Shown here one piece after another: positions 33,026-40,798 of a stretch of DNA of 64,000 bases. Source of the DNA: Actinomycetes bacterium (GTDB taxonomy: Bacteria; Actinomycetota; Acidimicrobiia; Acidimicrobiales; Bog-793); the NCBI GenBank assembly GCA_021798985.1, contig JAJZBI010000003.1, positions 112,880 to 176,879 of the forward strand. The letters are read 5' to 3'. Each line of letters opens with the position of its first letter. The stretch's first letter is position 1. A model generated the notes under the pieces. It was not told where the DNA came from and did no database searches. It saw only the letters and a program-made list of their open reading frames with translations. The position numbers and the translations under genes were made by a program.

Positions 33026-34110
33026 GAGAAGGCCTTCAGCTCGCTCCCAGCTGGAGCGCCAGCACGCTCACCACGATGGGCGAAGACGAGCGCCGCCTTG
33101 GCGTGCAGCTGCGCTGGCCCGCACGCGCTCGTGGCGAGCTCGGACAGTGCCGCTTCGCCCGGTGCCTTCAGCGCGACCAGGCTCTCGGCGGCGATCGCCG
33201 CCAGCCGATCGGGGCCCGTGGCGACGACGGCGGCAAGGATCGGGACGGCACCGAGGTGGCCGAGGCGTCCGAGTGCTTGCACGGCGAGGCGGCGCAGGTC
33301 CTCGTCCTCACCGTGCTCGGCGGCTTCGCACAGCACGCTGAAGGCTTGTGGTGCGCCGAGACGTCCGAGCGCGCGCAATGCATGCAGCCGAAGCGCTCTC
33401 GCCACGTCGCTGCCACACGCTTGAAGCAGTGCCGGGACGGCGGAACGCGTGCCGAGGAGGCCGAGGATCTCGGCCGCGCGCTCGCGCACCTCGCTATGGG
33501 GATGTCCGAGTGCGGCGATCAGGCCGGGCGCCGATGGCTCGCCGAGCCGCAGGAGCGCTTGGGCGACGAAGCGGTGGGGTACCCCCGAGCCGGGCTCGAG
33601 CGCAGCAATGAGCGGTCCCACCCCCGCGCTGCGCCCGCTGCGACCGAGCGCGCGCACGGCGGCGGCACGGACGAACGCGGAGCGGTCGCGGGCGAGCATG
33701 CTGAGGCGCGTGACCGCCTCGTTGGTCCCGATCGTGCCGAGGGCCTCGGCGGCGACGGCGCGCCGGGCGGCACGAGCCGAACGCGACGCGGACAGTGCGC
33801 GTTCTAAGGTGCCCAGTTCGCAACAGAGCGTGATGAGCGCGCGCTGGGACTCGCCGCGCAGCTTGGCGGTGAGGGAGAGCACGGACGGCTCGAACAACCG
33901 CCAACGCGCCGGCGCGAGGCGCCGGAAGCCCTCGAGTGCTGCGAGATCTTCGCTCGCGATCATCGCGAGGAGCTCTTGACGCAGCGGCGCGATACGAGCA
34001 TCACGCTGTCTTGCGCGGACGAGGCGTGCAAAGCGCGCCGCCACGACGAGCACCAAGAGGAAGGCGACGAGCGCCGCCATCGCCTCGACGAGGTCGACGG
34101 CGGCGGTCAC
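33022..34110 (-). CDS. membrane-anchored HEAT-repeat protein
   Basis: A 362-residue protein with one N-terminal membrane helix (MAALVAFLLVLVVAARFARL) and about seven HEAT/PBS-lyase-like repeats from ~120 on, for example VRAAAVRALGRSGRSAGVGP, VRERAAEILGLLGTRSAVPA and LRRLAVQALGRLGHLGAVP. Such alpha-solenoids bind proteins. It sits between a response regulator and the glycosyltransferase with 4-nt overlaps on both sides, and is the likely adaptor that links signalling to the polymerase; this is inferred from position. Confidence 0.85.
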   Translation of the reverse strand: MTAAVDLVEAMAALVAFLLVLVVAARFARLVRARQRDARIAPLRQELLAMIASEDLAALEGFRRLAPARWRLFEPSVLSLTAKLRGESQRALITLCCELGTLERALSASRSARAARRAVAAEALGTIGTNEAVTRLSMLARDRSAFVRAAAVRALGRSGRSAGVGPLIAALEPGSGVPHRFVAQALLRLGEPSAPGLIAALGHPHSEVRERAAEILGLLGTRSAVPALLQACGSDVARALRLHALRALGRLGAPQAFSVLCEAAEHGEDEDLRRLAVQALGRLGHLGAVPILAAVVATGPDRLAAIAAESLVALKAPGEAALSELATSACGPAQLHAKAALVFAHRGERAGAPAGSELKAFS

Positions 34111-34481
34111 CTCCGGGAGCGGGCGAGGACGGCCTCGACGCGACTGAGGAGCTCTCTTGGGCTGAACGGCTTGACGATGTAGTCGTCGGCGCCGTAGGCA
34201 AAGCCGGTCTGCACGTCGGCCTCTTGCGCCTTTGCCGTCAGCAACAGGACAGGGATGCTTGCGGTGCGCGCTTCGCTGCGCATCGACCGACAGACATCGA
34301 AGCCCGACATCCCGGGCATGCTCACGTCGAGGATCGCGACCTCGACGAGGCGGTCAGCGAGCGCACCGAGCGCGCTCGGCCCGTCCTCGACGGCGACGAC
34401 CTCGTGGCCGGCGTTGGACAGCTTGAAGGCGACGAGGTCGCGAATGTCGCGGTCATCGTCGGCGACGAGAATGAGGCTCAC
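34107..34481 (-). CDS. single-domain response regulator (CheY-like)
   Basis: A 124-residue receiver domain with the acidic pocket at D8-D10 (VADDDRD), the phospho-acceptor D52 (AILDVSMPG), T82 (LLLTAK) and K104 (IVKPFS). It has no output domain, so it must act through protein contacts. It overlaps the HEAT-repeat gene by 4 nt, which suggests the HEAT protein as its target. Confidence 0.93.
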   Translation of the reverse strand: MSLILVADDDRDIRDLVAFKLSNAGHEVVAVEDGPSALGALADRLVEVAILDVSMPGMSGFDVCRSMRSEARTASIPVLLLTAKAQEADVQTGFAYGADDYIVKPFSPRELLSRVEAVLARSRR

Positions 34482-34508
34482 GGGTTCCTCCCTGTCCCGA
34501 CCCTTGCC

Positions 34509-34877
34509 TCAATTCAATAGCGGCGCCACGACTCGCTTCACATCAGCCCAGGTGAAGGGCTTGGGAAGGCGCAACAGGACGCCCGGATGCTCGGCCTCGT
34601 CGAAATCAGCGACGGACATACTGACCATCGTGCACGTACCGCCCCGGCGGTTGCTCAGTCGGGCGATCACCTCCCAGCCGTTGATGCCGGGGAGCAAGAT
34701 GTCGACGATCGCCACGTCGGGGGGGCGGCTGCGGGCCGCCTCCACCCCGAGCTCGCCCGAGCTCGCCAGCGTCACGGTGCAGTCGAGACGCCGGAGGTAG
34801 GCGCCGAGCAACGCCGCGACGTCCTCGTCGTCCTCGACGACCAGCACGTGGCGGAGCGGAGGCGTCGCGATCGACAT
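34509..34877 (-). CDS. single-domain response regulator
   Basis: A 122-residue receiver domain: VVEDDEDV (acidic pocket), phospho-acceptor D59 in VAIVDILLPG, and K106 in LPKPF. The position after beta-4 is SMSVADFD, so the conserved Thr/Ser is Ser. Start set at ATG 34877; the frame continues 35 codons upstream but lacks conserved residues there. First gene of the receiver/HEAT/GT2/kinase operon. Confidence 0.9.
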   Translation of the reverse strand: MSIATPPLRHVLVVEDDEDVAALLGAYLRRLDCTVTLASSGELGVEAARSRPPDVAIVDILLPGINGWEVIARLSNRRGGTCTMVSMSVADFDEAEHPGVLLRLPKPFTWADVKRVVAPLLN

Positions 34878-34967
34878 GGCGTCATTGTTATCGGTCGACC
34901 TGGCGGTCCGCTGAACCGTGTCCTGGAGCAAGGGCGCAGCACTGCGGCCCTGGCTAGCGTGGCGCGC

Positions 34968-35516
34968 GTGAACGGCCCACATCCCGGTCCACGTCGCGAC
35001 CCGCGCGTGGAAGCGGTGCGGTCATGGGTTGCGCACTTCGGCGCGCGCAGCGCGCGAGAGCTCGCATCGAAAGAGCGCTTCTTCGCCGAGCTCGCGCGCC
35101 TAGGTGCCCCCTTCGAGCGGAACGCGGACCCGGTGCACGTGACGGCGTCGGCCGTCATCGTGGGACGGCGCGGGACGGTGCTCCACCTCCACAAGCGGCT
35201 CGGGATGTGGCTGCAGCCAGGCGGTCATGTCGAGGCGGGCGAGGCACCCGAGGCAGCGGCGCTGCGCGAGGCGAGCGAGGAGACGGGGTTGGCGCTTCGC
35301 CACGTTTCGGTGGAGCCGCAGCCCTTTCACCTCGACGTTCATCCCGCGGGCGAGCATCTGCACCTCGATCTGCGGTATTTGCTCGAGGGCGACGATGCCG
35401 ATCCCAGTCCTGCGCCAGGTGAGAGCCAGCAGGTCCGCTGGTTCAGCCTCGACGAGGCCATCGCACTCGCCGACGACGGCCTGGTCGACGCGCTGGTGCG
35501 GGTGCGCCCGACGTGA
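34968..35516 (+). CDS. Nudix hydrolase
   Basis: A 182-residue Nudix protein. The Nudix box (Gx5Ex7REUxEExGU) is at ~85-108: GGHVEAGE...ALREASEETGL, with the REASEE metal ligands intact. A 55-residue N-terminal helical extension precedes it (RSWVAHFGARSARELASKER). Nudix enzymes cleave nucleoside diphosphates linked to another moiety; the His-rich stretch LHLHKRLGMWLQPGGH is common to the AP4A/8-oxo-dGTP group. Substrate not known. Start GTG 34968. Confidence 0.9.
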   Translation: MNGPHPGPRRDPRVEAVRSWVAHFGARSARELASKERFFAELARLGAPFERNADPVHVTASAVIVGRRGTVLHLHKRLGMWLQPGGHVEAGEAPEAAALREASEETGLALRHVSVEPQPFHLDVHPAGEHLHLDLRYLLEGDDADPSPAPGESQQVRWFSLDEAIALADDGLVDALVRVRPT

Positions 35517-36098
35517 GACGCGTGCGCGGTCTGGCGAGGAAGGCCGCGCTCGGCGGGCGAGCGCTCGCGACGCGTCGATGTCGCCTGGTGGGCGCGCACG
35601 CTCGGGCGAAGCGTCAGGTGAGGCCCGGGCCGGCGTTCCGCCGACGCCGGAGCAGCTATTCGGTGCCATCGCTGCGGCGTTCTCGAATGGCGAGGTCGAC
35701 TCATCGGGGAGTTGTTCAGCGACGACTCGCCTGCCACCAGCGGCCAGTGCACGCTGAAGTCGCGCGTTCGGACCGTGCATTCGACGCCGGCCGTGCCGAG
35801 CGCGACCGCTGTGCAGCACCTCCACGAGGGATCAACGTCGTTGCTGGTTGCCCTTGCGCGCCTTTCCTCAGGACTCGCGTCGACGTCCTCGCTTCCGCCG
35901 AGTGCGAGCATCGCTGACCGAGCGCCGCCGGCCTCTGCCCGTCGGGGGATCGAGCTCGATCCAGAAGTACCAGCGCGTCCCACGCTTGCGGAAGTGACCC
36001 GCCATCTGCCCACCTCGCCGTCAGCAATCCGCTAGCAACGGACACGGCAGAGTGGGCGAGCTGGCGATCGCTTGACCTGCCGCCTGGGCACAGGCTCG
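35517..36098. other. gene-poor stretch between the Nudix gene and tRNA-Leu
   Basis: Apart from the integrase remnant this ~580-bp stretch has no frame with convincing coding character: candidate frames on both strands lack recognisable domains and ribosome sites. Base composition is slightly less GC-rich than the neighbouring genes, which fits decayed mobile DNA. Confidence 0.5.
35720..36005 (-). pseudogene. remnant of a tyrosine-recombinase (phage-type integrase) N-terminus
   Basis: From ATG 36005 the - strand reads MAGHFRKRGTRWYFWIELD then PPTGRGRRRSVS, matching the AP2-like DNA-binding N-terminus of many actinobacterial integrases (usual form: MAGxIRKRG...W...DPxTGKRRxRS). The frame breaks after about 45 codons (TGA 35873-35871). 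A neighbouring frame continues with REDVDA-like and NDVDPSW, reminiscent of the following arm-binding region, and then similarity is lost. No catalytic R-H-R-Y residues remain. It lies 94 bp from the 3' end of tRNA-Leu and reads away from it, as an integrase beside its attachment site would. Best read as the trace of an excised or decayed element. Confidence 0.5.
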
Positions 36099-36179
36099 TG
36101 CGGGCGGAGAGACTCGAACTCTCACCCCCGAAGGGACCGGGACCTAAACCCGGCGCGTCTGCCATTTCGCCACGCCCGC
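36099..36179 (-). tRNA. tRNA-Leu (anticodon UAG)
   Basis: The - strand folds as a class II tRNA. The acceptor stem is GCGGGCG/CGCCCGC, the D arm GCG...CGC encloses AAATGGCAGA, and the anticodon stem CCGGG/CCCGG holds loop TTTAGGT, which gives anticodon UAG. The 13-nt variable arm contains CCC-TTC-GGG, and the T arm GAGAG/CTCTC encloses TTCGAGT. The discriminator is A, as required for leucine. CCA is not encoded. Length 81 nt. Confidence 0.95.
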
Positions 36180-36254
36180 GTTGGTGACCAGCGTAGTGAT
36201 TCTCCAGGTCAGCGGTCGGGCTGATCGGCAGCGGCGGCGAGGTAGCCTTGGGTC

Positions 36255-36884
36255 ATGACCACAGAGATCGCCGTGCCGAGCCCGGGGTTGGTCCAGGCGC
36301 TCGCCGCTCCCGGGGACGCCAGCGCCGAGCTCTTCCAGCGGCTCTTGCGCGAGCGAATTGTCTTCCTCGGCACTCAGGTCGATCAGGCGTCCGCCAACAG
36401 CATCTGTGCCCAGCTGCTGTTGCTCGAGGCGGAGGACCCCGACCGGGACATCGCGCTGTACATCAACTCGCCGGGCGGCTCGGTGACCGACGGTCTTGCC
36501 ATCTACGACACGATGCAATACGTCCGCTGCGACGTCTCGACGATCTGTTTGGGCTTGGCCGCCTCGATGGGCCAGTTCCTCCTGTGCGCCGGCGCGCACG
36601 GCAAGCGCTACGCGCTGCCCCACTCGCGCATCTTGATGCACCAGCCCTCGGGCCAGATGCAAGGCCAGGCGGCTGACATCGCGATCCAGGCCGAGCAGAT
36701 CGTCTACTTGAAGCGGATGATGGCCGAGCGCATCGCCGAGCACACGGGCCAGCCGGTCGAGCGGATCGAGGCGGACTCGGACCGCGACCGGTGGTTCACC
36801 GCCGAAGAGGCTCGCGAGTACGGCTTCATCGACCAGGTGATCACCTCGGCACGCCAGGCCACGAGCCTGAGCGCGGGACAGTAG
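36255..36884 (+). CDS. clpP: ATP-dependent Clp protease proteolytic subunit
   Basis: A 209-residue ClpP. The catalytic triad is S104 (GLAASMGQF), H129 (ILMHQPSG) and D178 (DSDRDRW), with the same spacings as E. coli ClpP (25 and 49 residues). The oxyanion loop [11 protein letters not shown] is present. The protein assembles into a two-ring 14-mer with ClpC/ClpX. It stands alone here, without tig, a second clpP or clpX next to it, so it is probably an extra copy rather than the housekeeping clpP1P2 pair. A convergent-gene hairpin follows the stop. Confidence 0.95.
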   Translation: MTTEIAVPSPGLVQALAAPGDASAELFQRLLRERIVFLGTQVDQASANSICAQLLLLEAEDPDRDIALYINSPGGSVTDGLAIYDTMQYVRCDVSTICLGLAASMGQFLLCAGAHGKRYALPHSRILMHQPSGQMQGQAADIAIQAEQIVYLKRMMAERIAEHTGQPVERIEADSDRDRWFTAEEAREYGFIDQVITSARQATSLSAGQ

Positions 36885-36901
36885 CGGCCCAAAGGACCGC
36901 A

Positions 36902-36918
36902 ACGCCCGGCTCGGGCGT
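36902..36918. terminator. bidirectional terminator-like hairpin
   Basis: ACGCCCG-GCT-CGGGCGT forms a 7-bp stem with a 3-nt loop between the convergent clpP and beta-propeller genes. A short T-rich stretch (CGTT) follows on the + strand, so termination may be weak or Rho-assisted. Confidence 0.45.
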
Positions 36919-36921
36919 CGT

Positions 36922-38478
36922 TCAACTCGTCGTGGTGGCCGGCGGGATCGTCTGATCGGCGACTCCGGTGTGGTCCGGCCCGTCGCGCCAGCCGGCCCAC
37001 GCCGGTGCAATCGCCGGCTTGGTCGGCAGCGGGTAGTCATAGAGCAGGCCGGTCGAGGTCACCTGGCGCGGGCCGCCGCAGGCCTCGAACAGGTGCCACC
37101 CGCTGCCGCGGCCGTGGCCGGGCACGTCGAAGACCGCAGCAGAGTTCAGCATCGAGCTCGTGTTGATCGGCGAGCCCGCCGAGGTGCCGAACAAGAAGTC
37201 GCCGTTCGCGCCGTTGAGCGCGTACATCCCCGCCGACGAGCCCACCACCACGTCGTTGACCCCCTGTCCGGTCAGGTCGACCAGCACCGGCGAGGAGAAA
37301 TCGTTGCCGCCGGGCAGCTTCTGGCTCCACAGCTGGTGGCCGCTGCCGCTCCAGGCGTAGACCATCGAGGTCCCTCCCGGGTTCGTGCACGCCGTGCACC
37401 AGCTGGTGTCCACCACCGAAGGGGTCGAGCTGCCAGGCAGGGTGCCGATCGCGGGCGAGCCGAAAGCGGGACCGGCGGTCTTCACCGGCCAGCCCGGCAC
37501 CGCACTCCCGTTGTCGGCGTAGAACGCGAACAGCTTGTAGGAGTCGCTCTTGTAGGGGGGCGGCTCGCCGAATCCGGTGCCGACCACCACGGCCGGCCGC
37601 CCGGTGGCGTCGATGACCCCGATCGCCGGAGAGGACCAGATCGTCTGGTTCTCACAGTGCTGCCAGGAGAGATGGGGTCCCCCATTGCGGTAGGTGTAGT
37701 CGCTGATGAAGCCGCCGTGGCAGCCCCCGCGGCCCGAGGCGTCGCCGCCGATGAAGATGTCCTCTTGGTCGCTCGTGCCCCGCAGGTGGAACAACGCCGG
37801 GGACGACCAGATCGTGTCGAGGTTGTTGACCGGAAAGCCCGGGACGAGCTTTCCCTGCGGCGTGAGCGCGTACAGGTCGTGGTCCCAAGAGCCGAAGACG
37901 ATGTCTTGCTGGCCGTTGCCCGTCACGTCACCGATCGCCGGCGTCGAGAAGACGCCGTTGTGGTAGATGTTCGGGCCCGTCGTGCTCCACTCGTTAAAGA
38001 TGATCTTGGTGGCAAAGCGGAAGCGCACCGTGCCGTTGGCGTTGAAGGCGATGAGCCCGCCCTGCTGGTCAGGGACATAGGTCGAGCCGGCGCCCACGAT
38101 GATGGTGGGGGGTTGGTTGCTGCCGTCGAGATAGGCGATCGTCGGGCTCGACTCGACCGCGGTCGGCACTCCTGGCGCGATGTCCACGGCCTGGGGCCAG
38201 CCCGCCAGATTGCGACCCGTCCGAGCGTTGACCACATACAGGTAGCCGCTCTCGGTGCCGAAGGCGACCACCGGCACTCCGTCGATCACGCCCGTGGCCG
38301 GCGAGCTGAGGGCGACAGGGCCGACGGTGTCCACCCAGTCCGGCTGGGGGAACGACGGCGCCCCGGTCGAAGCGAAGGCGCTCGCCCCTGCCCACAGCGG
38401 CGCGAGCAGCGCCGCGAGCACGAGCGCCAGCGCGGCGCGCCACGCGACGGGGCGGAGGGGGGGTCGCTGGTGCGGCAT
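36922..38478 (-). CDS. secreted FG-GAP/PQQ-type beta-propeller protein
   Basis: A 518-residue exported protein: signal peptide ~12-38 (ALALVLAALLAPLWAGASAFA), then some seven repeats with the FG-GAP/VCBS feel, such as VSSPATGVIDGVPVVAFGTE, STPAIGDVTGNGQQDIVFGS, SSPAIGVIDATGRPAVVVGT and SSPVLVDLTGQGVNDVVVGS. These form a beta-propeller that often binds Ca2+ or sugars. Thr-rich C-terminus. No enzymatic motif seen. Might be a cell-surface or adhesin-like protein next to the glycan cluster. Confidence 0.85.
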   Translation of the reverse strand: MPHQRPPLRPVAWRAALALVLAALLAPLWAGASAFASTGAPSFPQPDWVDTVGPVALSSPATGVIDGVPVVAFGTESGYLYVVNARTGRNLAGWPQAVDIAPGVPTAVESSPTIAYLDGSNQPPTIIVGAGSTYVPDQQGGLIAFNANGTVRFRFATKIIFNEWSTTGPNIYHNGVFSTPAIGDVTGNGQQDIVFGSWDHDLYALTPQGKLVPGFPVNNLDTIWSSPALFHLRGTSDQEDIFIGGDASGRGGCHGGFISDYTYRNGGPHLSWQHCENQTIWSSPAIGVIDATGRPAVVVGTGFGEPPPYKSDSYKLFAFYADNGSAVPGWPVKTAGPAFGSPAIGTLPGSSTPSVVDTSWCTACTNPGGTSMVYAWSGSGHQLWSQKLPGGNDFSSPVLVDLTGQGVNDVVVGSSAGMYALNGANGDFLFGTSAGSPINTSSMLNSAAVFDVPGHGRGSGWHLFEACGGPRQVTSTGLLYDYPLPTKPAIAPAWAGWRDGPDHTGVADQTIPPATTTS

Positions 38479-38747
38479 GGAGCATCAACCTCGACTGCAA
38501 TCTCGCGCGCGGGCGCTCGACCGGACCGCCGATCGGCTCGGCCGCGGACGCGCCGTCACGCGCCGCCCGATCGTACCGAGGCGCGCGCTGGCGGTGGCGT
38601 CGCTCTCTGCCCGAGTGAACCTGAGGCGCCGAGGCGACCTGAGGGGTGCCCGAGCGGGCCTCGAGCGTCGACGCGCGTCCCCCGTGGCGCCGCACGAGCG
38701 CGCCGCGGCGTAGCATCGGCCCACCGAGACGGGAAGCGAGGTCCGGC
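38479..38747. other. divergent promoter region of the glycan cluster
   Basis: About 270 bp between the divergent beta-propeller gene and the first glycosyltransferase. I see no gene and no clear promoter consensus; the sequence is uniformly GC-rich. Control elements for both genes must lie here. Confidence 0.4.
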
Positions 38748-39962
38748 GTGACAACTAGCACCGGCCGCCACAAGCGGGTGGCCTTCGTCGCTCCCCGCTA
38801 TGGGCGAAGCGTGGTCGGCGGCTCCGAGGCCGTCATGGCCGAAGCCGCGCGCGGCCTTGCCAGGCGCGGGCACGAGGTCGAGGTGCTCACCACGTGCGCC
38901 ACGAACCACTACACGTGGGCGAACGAGTACGAGGAGGGCGCGAGCGAAGAGGATGGCCTCACGGTGCGGCGCTTTCGCACCAGCCACACCTTCTCCCGCC
39001 TCGTCTCGATCGAGCTCGAGCGGCGGATCGCGGCCGGTGACCAGGTCAGCGCGCTCGAGGAGGTCTCCTGGCTCAATGGCCGGCTGCGCGTCCCCGGCCT
39101 CTACCTGCACCTTTTGGCCCACGCCAGCGAGTTCGACGCCGTGATCTGCTCGCCGTATCTGTTCTGGACGACCATCTATGGCGCCGCGGTGGCGCCCGAG
39201 CGCACGATCGTCATGCCGTGCCTGCACGACGAGCACTACGCCTGGCTGCGCCTCGTGCGGGCGACGCTCACCGAGGTCGCCGGGGTGTGGTTCCTCTCTG
39301 AGCCCGAGCACGAGCTCGGCCACCGGATCGCGCCCCGCCTGTCGCCTCGCCACGGGGTGCTCGGCGCAGCCGTTGAGCTGCCCGAGGCCTACGACCCCGC
39401 GGGCTTTCGCAGCCGCTATGGCCTCGAGCGCCCCTTTGTCCTCTACGCCGGCCGCCGCGAGGAGGGAAAGGGCTGGTTCAGCCTGCTGCGCGCCTTTGAG
39501 GCGGCGCTGCTGCGCCACTCGCTGCCCTTCGACCTCGTGACCGCCGGCGTCGGCGACCCTGAGATCCCTGACGAGCTGACGAGCCGGGTCATCGACCTCG
39601 GCTACCTCGAAGACGGCGAGCTCCCTGACGCCTTCGCCGCTGCCGACGCGCTGTTGCAGCCGAGCGCCAACGAGAGCTTCTCGCGCACGATCATGGAGTC
39701 CTGGCTGGCGGGCACGCCGGTCGTCGCGAACGGCGCCGGGGCGGTCGTCAACTGGCACTGCGAGCGCTCGGGCGGCGGCCTCACCTACCTCGACGAGCTC
39801 GAGCTCGGCGAGTGCCTCGCTTTCATCGCCGAGGCGCCGAAGTCCGCAGCCGCGCTTGCCGAGCGCGGCCGGGAGTACGTGCTCGCCAACTACACCTGGG
39901 ACCAGGTGATCGACCGGCTCGAGGCCATGCTGGCGAGCTTTGACTGGGCGGGGCGGCCATGA
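38748..39962 (+). CDS. family 4 glycosyltransferase
   Basis: A 404-residue GT-B enzyme. The N-terminal half has VAFVAPRYGRSVVGGSE (acceptor side, GG loop); the C-terminal half has PFVLYAGRREEGKGW (nucleotide-sugar Lys), DLGYLEDGELPDAFAAADALLQPS and NESFSRTIMESWLAGTPVVA, in which the ExxxxxxxE-type motif of GT4 holds the donor. First of a run of surface-glycan genes. Donor and acceptor unknown. Start at GTG 38748; the stop overlaps the next ATG by 4 nt. Confidence 0.88.
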   Translation: MTTSTGRHKRVAFVAPRYGRSVVGGSEAVMAEAARGLARRGHEVEVLTTCATNHYTWANEYEEGASEEDGLTVRRFRTSHTFSRLVSIELERRIAAGDQVSALEEVSWLNGRLRVPGLYLHLLAHASEFDAVICSPYLFWTTIYGAAVAPERTIVMPCLHDEHYAWLRLVRATLTEVAGVWFLSEPEHELGHRIAPRLSPRHGVLGAAVELPEAYDPAGFRSRYGLERPFVLYAGRREEGKGWFSLLRAFEAALLRHSLPFDLVTAGVGDPEIPDELTSRVIDLGYLEDGELPDAFAAADALLQPSANESFSRTIMESWLAGTPVVANGAGAVVNWHCERSGGGLTYLDELELGECLAFIAEAPKSAAALAERGREYVLANYTWDQVIDRLEAMLASFDWAGRP

Positions 39963-40798
39963 GGGTGATGTTCGTCGGCACCGTGCCCCCCGTCGGCGGG
40001 CCGAGTGCGCTGGCCTTTGCCGCCGAGGCCGCGCGGGTGGGCGCCGAGGGCCATCAGATCCAGGTCGTCTCGGCCGACATGCGCGCGGTCTCCCACCAGC
40101 ACGCCCGCCTGCAGGGCTTCCACCTCCCGATCCGCCTCGCGGCCGCCTCCCGGCACTTCGACCGCCTGGTGCTGCGCTTCGAGCCGAACCTCCCCTTCCG
40201 CCCCGACACCCAGCGCTTCGAGCGGGCACTGCTCGGCGGCCTGCTGAGCTGGGCGGTGCGGGGTTTCGGCGAGGTCAGCGTGTGGATGGACTCGCCGATG
40301 CCGATCCCGGCCGGTCTCGGTGGCCGCACGATGGCGGGGCTGTGGGCCAAGGCCGACCAGATCGTGGTCGCCAACGAAGAAGACCGCCTGCGCATGCTCG
40401 AGGTCCCCGGCGTCGGCCCGGAGCGGGTCATGATCGCCGAGCGGCGCGAGCCGCTCGGGGAACGCAGCGTCGGCGAGGGCTGGCCGAGCGCCGGCGACGG
40501 CGTGGCCGACCCGCGGGCCGAGATTTTGGACCTGGTCCGCCAGCGCGCCCGCAACGCCCGCCGTCAGCGGCTCGCCCGCCAGGCCACGCGCCGCGGGCGG
40601 CCGATCCCGCCCGAGCCCGAAGAAGACCTGCAGCACCTGTTGATGGTCGAGGGCGACCCGACGCTCGAGCGCCGGACCCTGCCGCGCCTCGTCCTGCACC
40701 GCCTGCTGCGCCCCTTTGGTGTGCTCGTGCGCGGCTCGCGGGCGAACAGCCCGTTCGGGCGCCTGGTGAACCGCGGGCGGCGGATGCTGCGGATCTAG
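39959..40798 (+). CDS. GT-B-like protein of the glycan cluster (partial fold)
   Basis: A 279-residue protein whose first 170 residues resemble the acceptor half of a GT-B glycosyltransferase (MFVGTVPPVGGPSALAFAAEA and WAKADQIVVANEEDRLRML), but no donor-binding half follows; instead there is a basic tail (RNARRQRLARQATRRGR). It may be a regulatory or partner subunit of the preceding enzyme, with which it overlaps by 4 nt. Its stop overlaps that of the convergent next gene. Confidence 0.65.
   Translation: MRVMFVGTVPPVGGPSALAFAAEAARVGAEGHQIQVVSADMRAVSHQHARLQGFHLPIRLAAASRHFDRLVLRFEPNLPFRPDTQRFERALLGGLLSWAVRGFGEVSVWMDSPMPIPAGLGGRTMAGLWAKADQIVVANEEDRLRMLEVPGVGPERVMIAERREPLGERSVGEGWPSAGDGVADPRAEILDLVRQRARNARRQRLARQATRRGRPIPPEPEEDLQHLLMVEGDPTLERRTLPRLVLHRLLRPFGVLVRGSRANSPFGRLVNRGRRMLRI

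Noticed and set aside
35227..35917. Small + strand frames after the Nudix gene
   Set aside because: No ribosome site or domain; overlap the integrase remnant region.
38479..39144. + strand frame start at 36970 or 38646 for the first glycosyltransferase
   Set aside because: GTG 38748 begins exactly at the conserved GT-B N-terminus; the upstream extension is antisense to the beta-propeller gene.
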